From DAOUAT01 sp964551735 (GTDB taxonomy: Bacteria > Chloroflexota > Anaerolineae > CG2-30-64-16), in assembly GCA_964551735.1 (NCBI GenBank), contig CAZKEF010000008.1:107655-171654 (forward strand): a stretch of 64,000 bases of DNA, given 5' to 3'. The notes beneath the pieces are model-generated. The model worked only from the letters and a program-made list of their open reading frames with translations. It was not told where the DNA came from and did not search any database. Shown in pieces: positions 16,483 to 24,607 of the stretch (the first letter of the stretch is position 1; each line of letters starts with the position of its first letter). The position numbers and the translations under genes were made by a program.

Positions 16483-18903
16483 TCATCGCTCGCCTCCCGG
16501 CCGGCCAGTGTCCCGGCTGCGCCGCAAGGTGTAGAACGAGCGCTTGTTAACCTTGTCCGGCTCCTCGAGCAGCTCCCAACCGGCAAGGCCCAGGCTGGCC
16601 CGCAGCTCCCGCAGCCGGTGCGCGATGGCCTTGCCCCCGCCCAGGTGCGGCAGCGTCGCGCCGGCGTCGCCCAACGCGCGCACGAAATCGGTGGCCGTGC
16701 GGCGCTGGATCCCTTCGGCCGGCGCGTACTCGAGTATCGCGCGCAGCAGTGGATCTGCATCCCCCACCGCCAGCGCCTGGGCCGCGCGCCAGGCGATCAG
16801 GGCCGGGATGGCCCGCGCCGGCTGGCCCGTCGCCGCGTACCACGCCCAGATCAGGCGGGCGAAGTCCAGGAAGCGCGCCGGCAGCTCCCCCGGCGCCTGC
16901 GGCGCCCACGACAGCATGTTGGCCGCTGCGGTCACCAGGTAGGCGAACACCTCGGAGCGGTATTCCAGCACCTCGCGGTCGATCTCCGAGTCGGCCCGCC
17001 GCCGGGCGTCGTTGAATTCCACCGTGGTGAGCGGCAGGATGCGCTCGGCCACGTCGGCGCGGGCAAAGGGGGCGGTCCGACTCGTGATGATCACCGCGGC
17101 CCGCATCTCCTTGTCGGTCAGCTCCTCGTCGGTGTACAGCTTGCGGCTCTGTTTGCGGCCGCCGGTGGCTAGCACGGCCAGCGCATCCACCAGCCAGGGC
17201 GGCGGCTCGGCGTCCACGTTGTCCAGCGCGAAGCAGAGCCGCATCTTGGCCATGGCCCAAAAGTCGCGCGGGTCGTCGGAGAGCGGGGTGACGCCGGAGG
17301 CCGGGCCGTAGATGATGCGGATGATGGAGCGGCCCAAGGTGCTCTTGCCGCCGCCCTTGTTGCCCAGCAGCGCCAGCAGCGGCAGCGGCCGCAGGTTGGC
17401 GATCATGCCGGCCAGGAACACACCGAGCAGCGCCTGCTGGATCTCGGGCGTGTAATCGGGCGCCTCCAGCGGCGCGGCCAGCGCAGGCTGGAACGCCTGC
17501 AGCTCCAACGGGCTGAGCGGCTCGGCCTCCCAGTCCCACTCGGGCAGCACCGCATCCGCAGCAAAGACGATATCGTCTGCGCCGTTGGGCCGCCACGCCA
17601 GCTTCTGGCCGGGCCGCGCCACCACGTAGCCGCGCGGGCCGCAGGAGGCGTACACGGTGCTGGTGGCCGGGTCACTGAAGCTGAAGCGCCGCACCTGGAC
17701 CCGCCGGCCCTCGTTGGCCGCGGCCGTGCGCAGGTCGTTGTACAGCCAGGCGTAGGCCGGCTCCGCAGGGTTGACGCCGCAGCGTGACATGGCCGCTTGC
17801 AGGGCGAGCGACTTGTCGTCGGTGAGCGCCAGCATGCCGCCGTCGTCGGCCAACAGGTAGGGCGTGCCCCGCTCGACGTCGCAGACCAGCGCCCCCCGCT
17901 CCAGCAGCCAGCGGCAGATCGTCTCGCCGACCACGTCCTTGGCGGCCCGCGTGGCCCGCTCGTTGAGCCGCGCGGTGACCCAGGGCGCGAAATCGGCCAG
18001 CGTCTGCGGGTCGGCCGGCGGGGGCAGCTCGGCCGCGGCCGGATGCGCCGCCCACTGCGCGGGGAGCGCAGCCAGATCCGCGCGCACATCGGCCACCGGC
18101 GCCTCCAACGCGCCGGCCACCCGGCTGGCGATGGCGTCGAAGTCGGGGCTGTCCGGCCCGACATCCAGCACCACCTCGACGCTGTCCCGATGGCCGGCCG
18201 CGGCTTTGACGCGCAGGCCTTCCCCTTCCAACGCGACCGTATAGCGGATCTGGCCGTGGCGCAGGTAGGCCCGGTTGCCGGAGCGCCCGCCCCAGCGCAG
18301 AGGACCGTCGGTGATGGGCGATTTTTGGTTTTCGATTTGCGATTGGTCCGGGTCGTCTGAAACCCTCTGTCCCGGATCAGCAGTTACGCCGCCATCACCT
18401 TCATTCCGAGCATGAGTAGCGGCGCCCGGCAATCCAAAATCGGCAGTCGAAAATCCACCATCCCCGCGCTCCCGCCAGCCTGGCTCAACCAGGTCGCGCA
18501 GCGCGTGCCAGTCGCGGCCGGCGCAGCCGTTGTGGTGGCAGCCGGCCGCGATCGCGCCGGAGGCGAACTGCACGATAAAGGCCGAGCGGTTGCGGTGCTC
18601 GCTGTTCCAGGGGCAGACGCGGAAGATCCACCGCTTGCCCCCGCGCCAGTCCTGCCTGGGCCCAACATCCAGGCCGTGATCCGCGATCCAGCGCTCCAGG
18701 TCGAAGGACTGCGCCGGCAGTCCGTAGCGCCATGCCTGGCCGGTTGTGCGCTTGGGCGCAGCCGGCGGCTCGGCCGGGAGTTCAGCGGCCAGGGCGGCCA
18801 ACTGCGCACGGGTCACCGGTGTCGGACTTGTCGTGTCCCCAAGGGGTGCTGCGCGAAGCGCAGTCGCGGGGCCTGTCCTGAGCGAAGTCGAAGGGCCGGT
18901 CAT
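16483..18903 (-). CDS. Primase-helicase-like replication protein
   Basis: 806 residues. A zinc-finger-like segment at about 96-130 (CPWNSEHRN...CHHNGCAG) resembles the CHC2/primase zinc-binding domain of phage replication proteins. The C-terminal half is a D5/SF3-like helicase or AAA ATPase with Walker A GNKGGGKS near 512-519 and Walker B LCFALDNVDA near 552-561. Its ATG overlaps the stop of the PrimPol gene (ATGA at 18900-18903). Short dispersed repeats have inserted in frame in the linker between the two domains (about 18309-18470) and at the extreme 5' end (SLRTG repeat). Probably unwinds and primes DNA at the element's origin. Confidence 0.85.
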   Translation of the reverse strand: MTGPSTSLRTGPATALRAAPLGDTTSPTPVTRAQLAALAAELPAEPPAAPKRTTGQAWRYGLPAQSFDLERWIADHGLDVGPRQDWRGGKRWIFRVCPWNSEHRNRSAFIVQFASGAIAAGCHHNGCAGRDWHALRDLVEPGWRERGDGGFSTADFGLPGAATHARNEGDGGVTADPGQRVSDDPDQSQIENQKSPITDGPLRWGGRSGNRAYLRHGQIRYTVALEGEGLRVKAAAGHRDSVEVVLDVGPDSPDFDAIASRVAGALEAPVADVRADLAALPAQWAAHPAAAELPPPADPQTLADFAPWVTARLNERATRAAKDVVGETICRWLLERGALVCDVERGTPYLLADDGGMLALTDDKSLALQAAMSRCGVNPAEPAYAWLYNDLRTAAANEGRRVQVRRFSFSDPATSTVYASCGPRGYVVARPGQKLAWRPNGADDIVFAADAVLPEWDWEAEPLSPLELQAFQPALAAPLEAPDYTPEIQQALLGVFLAGMIANLRPLPLLALLGNKGGGKSTLGRSIIRIIYGPASGVTPLSDDPRDFWAMAKMRLCFALDNVDAEPPPWLVDALAVLATGGRKQSRKLYTDEELTDKEMRAAVIITSRTAPFARADVAERILPLTTVEFNDARRRADSEIDREVLEYRSEVFAYLVTAAANMLSWAPQAPGELPARFLDFARLIWAWYAATGQPARAIPALIAWRAAQALAVGDADPLLRAILEYAPAEGIQRRTATDFVRALGDAGATLPHLGGGKAIAHRLRELRASLGLAGWELLEEPDKVNKRSFYTLRRSRDTGRPGGER
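18300..18470. repeat. Short dispersed repeats inserted in frame in the primase-helicase gene
   Basis: On the + strand 18320-18346 is a GATTTTTGGTTTTCGATT-type unit, and 18430-18459 is an AATCCAAAATCGGCAGTC-type unit in the opposite orientation; both are T/A-rich blocks in otherwise GC-rich coding DNA. They encode the low-complexity linker of the protein without breaking its frame. Confidence 0.6.
18866..18897. repeat. SLRTG-type short dispersed repeat at a gene start
   Basis: CCTGTCCTGAGCGAAGTCG with flanking GGGCC/GGCCC forms the first codons of the primase-helicase gene (STSLRTG). This repeat type is familiar to me from Chloroflexota and other genomes; family memory, not a search. Confidence 0.55.
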
Positions 18904-19577
18904 GCCCCCTCCGCCAACCGGCTCAACCGGTGCGGCCGCTCGGGCGTGGGATCCCCCTTGGCTGCCAGCGTGCCGTACAGCTTCCAGATGCGCGCCGGGT
19001 TGAAGTTCTTCTGGTCCACCACTACCAGCTCGTCAGTGAACCAGAACGCCAGCGCGGCCAGCGCCTTTTCGACCAGCCCGCCGTCGTCTGCCGGCAGCTC
19101 CACCCGGTAGAGCAGATGTGCGCCGTTGCCGGAATCGGCCAGCAGCGGCTCGGGCCAGCCCTGCGCCTGCAGGTAGGCCCGGATCTCGCGGGCGCGCGCC
19201 AGGGCCAGGTCGTGCTCAGCGTCCGTGGCCGAGATACCGGCCGGCCGCACGGAGTCGCAGTCAATCGGGAGCCAACGCCGGGCGCCGATGTCGCTGTCGC
19301 TGGTGGCCGCTTCGCCGGCCTTCATGTCCCGCACCCGGTTGTTGGCCCGCGCCAGCAGCGCCGGGTTCACCGGGTTGAGGGTCACGTAGACGCCGCGCGC
19401 CTGGATGCCCAGGGCGGCGTCTGCCAGCTTGTCCCAATCGTCGAAATAGCCGGAGACTGTGTGCAGCCGGCGCCACTCGCGGGTCACGGCGTCCAGCGCG
19501 CGCAGCTCGGCCACCTGCCCGGGTGCAAAAAGCGCCTGGCAGGCTCGCAAGATCTCGGCGCGGTCATGGCGGGGCAT
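18900..19577 (-). CDS. PrimPol-like DNA primase/polymerase domain protein
   Basis: 225 residues; start ATG at 19577 preceded by GAGGAG. The features are those of the archaeo-eukaryotic primase superfamily found in phages and plasmids: YVTLNPVNP, a metal-binding WLPIDCDSVRP, a DSGNGAHLLYRV motif, and a late LVVVDQKNFNPARIWKLYGT. D in LPIDCDS and H in GNGAHLL are likely catalytic or nucleotide-binding residues. It overlaps the primase-helicase by four bases, so the pair forms a split primase-polymerase plus helicase replication module of the element. Confidence 0.85.
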   Translation of the reverse strand: MPRHDRAEILRACQALFAPGQVAELRALDAVTREWRRLHTVSGYFDDWDKLADAALGIQARGVYVTLNPVNPALLARANNRVRDMKAGEAATSDSDIGARRWLPIDCDSVRPAGISATDAEHDLALARAREIRAYLQAQGWPEPLLADSGNGAHLLYRVELPADDGGLVEKALAALAFWFTDELVVVDQKNFNPARIWKLYGTLAAKGDPTPERPHRLSRLAEGA

Positions 19578-19607
19578 CGGCGGTTTCTCCTCTTGTCGTA
19601 TCCCAAC

Positions 19608-20243
19608 TCACCAGCTGCGGCCCTGGCTGCTGCGGCGGCGGGCGTGCGCGGCCAGGGTGCGCGCCTGGCTGTACGGGTGGTAGGCCCACGTCGGATAGGC
19701 GCTCCAACCGGTCTTGCAGGCCGCCGCCCGCGCCGGGTCCGGCGCCACCGCGTTGACGTCGCCGCCCTTGAGCCACTGGATCTGCCGCCACCAGAAGAGC
19801 CCGGCGCGGTCGTGATCGGTCAGCAGGTCGTAGCCGACGTTGAAGCCGAGCTCGGCCAGGTGCAGCTGGAACGCGGCCTCGACCTGTTCCTGCAGCACGC
19901 CGGTGATGCGGGCCGCGTGCCAGCGGTAGCCCTGCGCCGTCAGCCAGCCGCGCACGCCGTCCAGCACGTGCCCGGTGCAGATCGCCACCTCCTCGGCGGG
20001 CGAGGCCTTGAGCCGGGCCAGACAGATCGCCGCCACCTGGGCGGCTGCTTCGAGGTAGCGCCGGCGGGCGTAGCGGTTCGGCTCCTCCGGGTCGTCGTTC
20101 TGAAAATAGCTGGGCGCGATGACGCCGCTGACGAACTCCCCGCCCGCCGGCGGCGCACCTGCCGCGGGGTCAGGCACGCGGCAGCAGCCGATCACCACCC
20201 CGCCGACCAGGCAGCCCCAGCCCGCGTCATCAATCTGGAGCAT
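19608..20243 (-). CDS. Conserved hypothetical protein, possibly RNase H-like
   Basis: 211 residues; start ATG at 20243 chosen for GGAGGAG seven to eight bases upstream. It opens with MLQIDDAGWG then a Gly/Val strand, followed by an acidic/aromatic stretch and a C-terminal YDLLTDHDRAGLFWWRQI plus WLKGGD. The early Asp pair on a strand and late Asp are reminiscent of RNase H-fold nucleases or resolvases, but I cannot confirm a family. It lies between PrimPol and the partition genes, and its start overlaps the small membrane protein gene. Confidence 0.6.
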   Translation of the reverse strand: MLQIDDAGWGCLVGGVVIGCCRVPDPAAGAPPAGGEFVSGVIAPSYFQNDDPEEPNRYARRRYLEAAAQVAAICLARLKASPAEEVAICTGHVLDGVRGWLTAQGYRWHAARITGVLQEQVEAAFQLHLAELGFNVGYDLLTDHDRAGLFWWRQIQWLKGGDVNAVAPDPARAAACKTGWSAYPTWAYHPYSQARTLAAHARRRSSQGRSW

Positions 20244-20340
20244 CGGGCCGCTCTCCTCCGCTTGACGACACCACCACTGCGCCGTAGGCCACCATGCCGC
20301 CGTAGAACCCCAACACAAAGCCCAAAACAAAGATCAACAT
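20230..20340 (-). CDS. 36-residue membrane protein
   Basis: ATG at 20340 is preceded by GGGAGGTGG with a spacing of seven to eight bases. The product starts MLIFVLGFVLGFYGGMVAYG, one clear transmembrane helix with a small-residue face, then a short polar tail. It ends 14 bases inside the next gene, an overlap typical of real coupled genes. Function unknown; single-span small proteins are common in phage and plasmid operons. Confidence 0.55.
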   Translation of the reverse strand: MLIFVLGFVLGFYGGMVAYGAVVVSSSGGERPDAPD

Positions 20341-20359
20341 CGCTACACCACCTCCCCTG

Positions 20360-20596
20360 TCACAACAACAGGTCAGCCAGGGCGTCGGCCACCGCCTCGT
20401 CCGCGGGCAAATCGGTCAGCGCGGCCGCACCCAGGTTCCCCGAACGCATAGCCGCCTTGGCCGCGCCCGCGCGATGCCGCGGCGGGACCTGCGTGAAGAA
20501 GGCGATCAGGTCATCGTCCACGCCCGGCCGCAGCCGCAGCTTGAGGTTGAGCACCACCGCCTGCGTCAGCAGCCGGGGCCGTCCGCGCGGCTTCAT
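20360..20596 (-). CDS. ParR-like partition adaptor
   Basis: 78 residues with a basic N-terminus (MKPRGRPRLL) that could form a ribbon-helix-helix and a helical, acidic C-terminus. The main argument is position: it starts two bases after the ParM-like gene, exactly where ParR adaptor genes sit. ParR binds centromere repeats and the actin-like filament. The sequence itself is too short and divergent for certainty. Confidence 0.55.
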   Translation of the reverse strand: MKPRGRPRLLTQAVVLNLKLRLRPGVDDDLIAFFTQVPPRHRAGAAKAAMRSGNLGAAALTDLPADEAVADALADLLL

Positions 20597-20598
20597 GG

Positions 20599-21579
20599 TC
20601 AGCTCCGCCGCCGGGCCGCGGTCAGGGCGGCCAGCTTGTACAGGCCGCGCGCGGTGGCCAGCACCGGATCATCGGGCACGAACGCCTTGGCGTTGAAGCG
20701 GCCGACCAGGCTGTGCCGCAGCAAGAGCGCGCCCCCGCCGACCACGATGACGGCCGCGAAGCGCTTGTACGCGTTGCCCCAGCGCCGCTCCACGAAGCTG
20801 ATCACCTCCCGCTCCCACACCGGCAGCGCGGCCGCGACGTCGAGCTTGCCGGCGCGCAGCTGGGTGTCCAGCTCGCCCAGGGAGTACAGCCCCCCGGGGT
20901 TGACCAGGTCGAGCAGCCGCCGCACGCCCGCGGTCCGCCCCGCCGTGAAGCGGTCCTGCGGCGCGCCGCTGCGCGTGACCAGCAGCTCGACCGTGTTCAT
21001 GCCGACCGAGATCACGCCGATCTCCTTGTCGAAGTGGGCCTTGCGCGCGGGGATGAAGGTGCCGGCGTCGTCCAGGAGGTAGTCGAAGAGTGCGCCGGCC
21101 GCCTGCGAGGTGATCTTCACCGCTTCAACCGCGACGCCGAGCGGCCGGCCGTCGGCCTGCCAGGCGTGGCTGCCGACCAGCCAGCGCCTCACCCGCTCGG
21201 TCACCGCGCCCGCCTCCTCGCTGAGCGCCTCCAGCGGCAGGCCCAGGTAGACGACCAGCGGATCGGCGAGCGGCGCGTGGGCCTGGGCATAGGCGGTGAA
21301 ACCGGCGGCCAGCACAGCCCGCAGTTCCGGCGAGCCGGTGAAGCGATCGTGGTCGAGGTCCTCGCTCAGCGGCCGGCCCCATTCGTGCGCGCCCGCGCCG
21401 ACGAAGAAGCTGCCGTTGTCGGTGCGGATGCGCAGGGGCGGCTTGCGCTGCGCCAGGCCGACCATCCGCCCCATCGTGTGGCCTTCGTCCACGGCCAGGA
21501 TCGCCGGCACCTGCGCGCCGCCGGCCGGCCCATAGATCTTGAGCGCACCCGCGCCCGGATCGATGCCGATGACTGTCAT
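20599..21579 (-). CDS. ParM/Alp-like actin-type plasmid segregation ATPase
   Basis: 326 residues; ATG at 21579 with AAGGAGGG eight bases upstream. It begins TVIGIDPGAGALK, the phosphate-1 motif of actin-fold proteins, has VISVGMNTVELLV (phosphate 2) and VIVVGGGALLL (adenosine motif), as in ParM and archaeal Ta0583-type actins. Such proteins polymerise to push plasmid copies apart. Its presence with a ParR-like gene means that the block can probably be maintained as an extrachromosomal replicon. Confidence 0.85.
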   Translation of the reverse strand: MTVIGIDPGAGALKIYGPAGGAQVPAILAVDEGHTMGRMVGLAQRKPPLRIRTDNGSFFVGAGAHEWGRPLSEDLDHDRFTGSPELRAVLAAGFTAYAQAHAPLADPLVVYLGLPLEALSEEAGAVTERVRRWLVGSHAWQADGRPLGVAVEAVKITSQAAGALFDYLLDDAGTFIPARKAHFDKEIGVISVGMNTVELLVTRSGAPQDRFTAGRTAGVRRLLDLVNPGGLYSLGELDTQLRAGKLDVAAALPVWEREVISFVERRWGNAYKRFAAVIVVGGGALLLRHSLVGRFNAKAFVPDDPVLATARGLYKLAALTAARRRS

Positions 21580-21596
21580 GGTTGAACCCTCCTTCA

Positions 21597-21720
21597 GTGG
21601 TCAGTGGGCAGTGGTCAGGAGTCAGTGACCAGGGGTCAGGAGTCAGTGGACAGGAGACAGTCTGATCCCTGCCCCCTGATGCCTGATCCCTGTCTCCTGA
21701 CGCCTGTCTCCCGACGCCTG
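21597..21720. repeat. Tandem low-complexity repeat between ParM and SSB genes
   Basis: Units of GTCAGGAGTCAGTG and CAGGAGACAG type run across 21601-21660, followed by the complementary CTGATCCCTG/TCTCCTGACGCC units to 21720, so the whole can fold on itself. It resembles the dispersed short repeats of cyanobacteria and Chloroflexota. As it separates ParM from SSB it could also act as a centromere-like site, which is speculation. Confidence 0.65.
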
Positions 21721-21723
21721 GCG

Positions 21724-22134
21724 CTAGAAAGGCAGCTCGTCACCGGCGTCTGCTTCCTTGTCGGCGTCCGGGCCGGTTTCGGGCGGCGCCTTGGCCTCCT
21801 CGCCGGCCTCGCGATCCCCCAGGAAGCGCACCCGGTCGGCGGTCAGCTCCAGGCTCGCCCGCGGCGTGCCGTCGCGGTCGATCCAGGCGGATGCCTCGAT
21901 GTCGCCGGCCACCAGGATGCGCTGGCCTTTCTTCACGTACTGGGCGGTCACTTCGGCGAGCTTGCGCCAGCAGACGATCCGGAACCAGGTGACCTTCTCC
22001 TGGGCTTGTCCGCTGGCATCGGTCCAGCGCCGGTCCACGGCGACGGAGAAGTTGGTGACGGGTATGCCGCCGGGGGCATACCGCATCTCGGCGTCGCGGC
22101 CCACCCGGCCGACGACGATGGTTTGTTGGAACAC
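21724..22134 (-). CDS. ssb: Single-stranded DNA-binding protein
   Basis: 136 residues from a GTG start with AAGGAGGT upstream. The OB fold is canonical: VVGRVGRDAEMRYAPGGIPVTNFSVAV, then TWFRIVCWRKLAEVTAQYVKKGQRILVAGDIE. The acidic tail ending DELPF is the SSB tip that recruits repair and replication proteins. It is the second gene of the leftward block after the excisionase, and distinct from the two divergent SSB-like paralogues of the block. Confidence 0.95.
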   Translation of the reverse strand: MFQQTIVVGRVGRDAEMRYAPGGIPVTNFSVAVDRRWTDASGQAQEKVTWFRIVCWRKLAEVTAQYVKKGQRILVAGDIEASAWIDRDGTPRASLELTADRVRFLGDREAGEEAKAPPETGPDADKEADAGDELPF

Positions 22135-22240
22135 GATGAACCTCCTTACGAATCGGCCGCGCGCGTGCCGTCCGTCATGGATCCGGCTTGGGCGCGCGGT
22201 CCAGCCTATGATCAGCGCGTGCCGTTGGGGCGCGCGGGCA

Positions 22241-22567
22241 TCACATCTCTTCTTCCTCGTCGGCGCTGGCGCCGCCCGCGGCCGCTTCGGCAGCCAGCTT
22301 CGCCTTGAGAGCGCGGTCAGCCGCCTGGAAGTCAGCTAACGTCAGATGCTTCTGCCGGGCCTGCTCCAGGAAGGCTTCCAGGTCGCCGATGGTGACGCGC
22401 ACCAGACGTTGGCCGGGGCCGAGGCGGATTGCCGGCAGCGCGCCTTCCTGGATCCAGTTGGAGACCAGCCGGCGGCTGACGCCGAGGATCACGGCGGTTT
22501 CCGTGATGGTGAACAGTTGGAGCGCCGATGGCAGAGGCATCAGGCTCTTGAGATCAGGTTTTGACAT
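22241..22567 (-). CDS. Excisionase-family helix-turn-helix protein
   Basis: 108 residues with GGAGGG before the ATG. Residues 18-65 form the MerR/Xis-like HTH: FTITETAVILGVSRRLVSNWIQEGALPAIRLGPG-type pattern followed by RVTIGDLEAFL. The acidic tail is EEEEM. Such small proteins assist recombinases in excision or regulate plasmid genes. It is placed directly downstream of the serine recombinase genes. Confidence 0.85.
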   Translation of the reverse strand: MSKPDLKSLMPLPSALQLFTITETAVILGVSRRLVSNWIQEGALPAIRLGPGQRLVRVTIGDLEAFLEQARQKHLTLADFQAADRALKAKLAAEAAAGGASADEEEEM

Positions 22568-22605
22568 TGGAGTCCCTCCTGCAGTGGAACACGAAAAGCG
22601 ACATG

Positions 22606-22635
22606 AAAAAGCCCGCCGAGCAGTGCTCGCCGGGC
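22606..22635 (-). terminator. Intrinsic terminator, leftward
   Basis: A GC-rich hairpin (22611-22635, arms GCCCGCCGAG and CTCGCCGGGC) is followed on the minus strand by a run of five T. It would end leftward transcription from the recombinase gene before the excisionase. Confidence 0.65.
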
Positions 22636-22697
22636 GCGCAGGTACACTTAAATCCCAAACGCCCGACGAGAGTCCTCCCAGGTCAGGCGATCAGAAC

Positions 22698-22726
22698 TTG
22701 TTTATGCAGATAACCAGGGGTATAAT
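22698..22726 (+). promoter_or_regulatory. Rightward promoter facing the recombinase 3' end
   Basis: TTGTTT at 22698-22703 and TATAAT at 22721-22726 with a 17-base spacer. No convincing gene follows before the antisense recombinase gene at 22874. The region may hold a recombination site or antisense transcript. Confidence 0.5.
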
Positions 22727-22773
22727 CCTGAGTCAGAAAGGATTATGTGGCATCATCCAGAGGACTGTTGGTC

Positions 22774-22803
22774 CGTCAATCGACAATCGAATACGTCAAT
22801 CGA
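22774..22803. repeat. Pair of 10-bp direct repeats
   Basis: CGTCAATCGA occurs at 22774-22783 and 22794-22803, two helical turns apart, with a CAATCGA between. An iteron or recombinase-binding site next to the recombinase genes is possible. Confidence 0.4.
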
Positions 22804-22873
22804 TCCAATTGCGAGGTGGGGCGGGTTGCGGATGACACCACGCGTTGGCGGCGGGATTCTGTGTTGGTCAAAT

Positions 22874-24457
22874 CTACAAGAAGGTGAGTAAAAACCCGTC
22901 GTCCCCGCTGGGACAATGTCGCATCAGTGGAAAGAACGGCAACTTCACCACCAGTGCGGTAAGCGAATGTCCCTTGATTTGAGCTCCTACGAGGATCAGT
23001 CGTAGGAGTTCATTTTTTGCCAGGGACGTTTCCGCCGCCGCCCACCGTTGGGCGAACCCCTCAAGCACGTGTCCGGCCTCTATGATAGCATCCAACGCCG
23101 CCGGACGCAAGCCGGCCCTGTCTGTCTGGTACTGCCACTTCTCGGCCTGGTACTTCTCTTTCGTGATCGCACCGGTCAGGTACAGCTCGGTCGCCCGGTC
23201 GAACCGCGCCTGGATGGCCTGCTCGGCTTCGGCCAGCGCCGCCCGCTCCTGCGGCATGAAATGGTTGTTCATGACCCATTCCTGCCAGTCCGGCCGCAGC
23301 TTCACCGAGCAGAGCAGGTCCACCACCTGCTGTTCCGCCACCTCGGCCCGCACCGTCTTCTGCGTGCAGGAGCCCGCATGGTTGAGGTGGGTCGCATCGC
23401 GGTAGTACGCCTTGCCGTAGGAGGTCATGCCCCGCAAGGGTTTGCCACAGCCCGAGCACAGCAGGAGACCCGACAAGGGGTACATGCAGGGCACTTTCCG
23501 CCCCCGGCGCACCCGATTGGCGAACATCGCCCGCAGCTCCTGCGCCCGCGCGAAGTCGGCCGGGCTGACCAGCGCCGGGTGCTCGCCGGGGAAGACCTCC
23601 AGCGGGTTCTTGCGCTTGCGTTTGCATCCCTTCGCGTCCACCCCGTAGTAGGCGACCACGCCGCTGTAAAACTCATGCTGCATGAGCTCCCGCACGCTGT
23701 CCTTGGTGAAGACCGACGGCAGCCGCGCCGGCGCCCGGCCCTTGGTGCGAAACGGGATGCGCCGGCCATCGGGCAGGTCTACCCCGTCGGCGTTCAGGCG
23801 TTCGGCGATCTCGCCGTCGGAGTGCTCCCCGGTGAGGTACCAGGCGAACATGCGCCGGACCGCCTCGCCTTCCACCGGGTGGATCACCAGATGGCGGCCG
23901 TCTGAGCGGTCCGCCCCCCCATACTGGGGGCAGTAGTCCTTGCCGTTGGCGTCGGTGCACGCCGAGCACAGCCCGTCGCAGTAGCCCAAGGGGATGCTGC
24001 CGTTCCACAACCCCTTGCGGGCGCGGGCGATCTTGCCCTTGCGGGTTTCGTAGCGCAGGTTGTCGATGTAGATCTCGGCCAACATGCCCAGCACCGTCAG
24101 CGTCAGCTTGCCCCACGGGGTCGAGAGATCAATCTTCTCCTGGACGGAGACGAAGGTGACGTCGCGCTCCCGCAGGGTGTCCAGGGCGATCAGCAGCCCC
24201 TTGAGGTGGCGGTAGAAGCGGTCAATCTTGTCCACCACCACCACGTCGAAGCGCCCTTTGGCCGCATCCTCGAGGAGCTGCGCCAGGGCGGGCCGGTACG
24301 AATCCGACTTGGCGGAGATCCCGGCGTCGAGATACTCACCGGCAAAATCCCACTGCCGGTCGGCCAGGAGCGCCCGGGTGGTCGTGCGCTGGGCGTCCAG
24401 GCTGTGACCTTCGAGCTGTTCCTCGGTCGAGACGCGGATGTAAGAAACCGCACGCAT
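22874..24457 (-). CDS. Large serine recombinase 1
   Basis: 527 residues. The catalytic domain has YIRVSTEEQ (Ser10 nucleophile), then the DVVVVDKIDRFYR motif. It is followed by a Cys-rich insertion (CDGLCSAC...YCPQYGG) that is not usual, the recombinase domain (EGEAVRRMFAWYLTGE...), a zinc ribbon (CSGCGKPLRGM...C) and a coiled-coil region, as in phage integrase-type large serine recombinases. It has its own promoter at 24525-24553 and AAGGAGGG before the start. Likely integrates or excises the block. Confidence 0.93.
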   Translation of the reverse strand: MRAVSYIRVSTEEQLEGHSLDAQRTTTRALLADRQWDFAGEYLDAGISAKSDSYRPALAQLLEDAAKGRFDVVVVDKIDRFYRHLKGLLIALDTLRERDVTFVSVQEKIDLSTPWGKLTLTVLGMLAEIYIDNLRYETRKGKIARARKGLWNGSIPLGYCDGLCSACTDANGKDYCPQYGGADRSDGRHLVIHPVEGEAVRRMFAWYLTGEHSDGEIAERLNADGVDLPDGRRIPFRTKGRAPARLPSVFTKDSVRELMQHEFYSGVVAYYGVDAKGCKRKRKNPLEVFPGEHPALVSPADFARAQELRAMFANRVRRGRKVPCMYPLSGLLLCSGCGKPLRGMTSYGKAYYRDATHLNHAGSCTQKTVRAEVAEQQVVDLLCSVKLRPDWQEWVMNNHFMPQERAALAEAEQAIQARFDRATELYLTGAITKEKYQAEKWQYQTDRAGLRPAALDAIIEAGHVLEGFAQRWAAAETSLAKNELLRLILVGAQIKGHSLTALVVKLPFFPLMRHCPSGDDGFLLTFL

Positions 24458-24524
24458 GGTAGGAAACCCTCCTTTCGCTGGGGAATAGGCTCGGCCCGTT
24501 CACGCTTGAAAGAGCCTTACGCCC

Positions 24525-24553
24525 ATTATAGCCGGTCGCCGGGAGGATCCCAA
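24525..24553 (-). promoter_or_regulatory. Promoter of serine recombinase 1
   Basis: On the minus strand TTGGGA (24553-24548), 17 bases, TATAAT (24530-24525), about 68 bases ahead of the start codon. Confidence 0.7.
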
Positions 24554-24607
24554 CCGGGTGATTTTGGCGCAGCGGGAGCGAAATTGCCGTCCCCGCACAT
24601 GCCGCGC

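Noticed and set aside
16029..16760. Open frames through the twin repeat elements encoding SREFSRTF-like repeated peptides
   Set aside because: The peptides are the translation of the inverted repeats in several frames; the real start of the downstream gene is at 16028.
18930..20696. A 588-codon open frame on the plus strand across PrimPol, the 211-residue protein and the ParR-like gene
   Set aside because: It crosses several well supported leftward genes with good ribosome sites and encodes an Arg/Ala/Gly-rich sequence with no motif.
22745..22891. A 48-residue rightward open frame after the promoter at 22698
   Set aside because: The ribosome site is too close to the ATG, the frame runs antisense into the recombinase end, and the peptide has no coding character.
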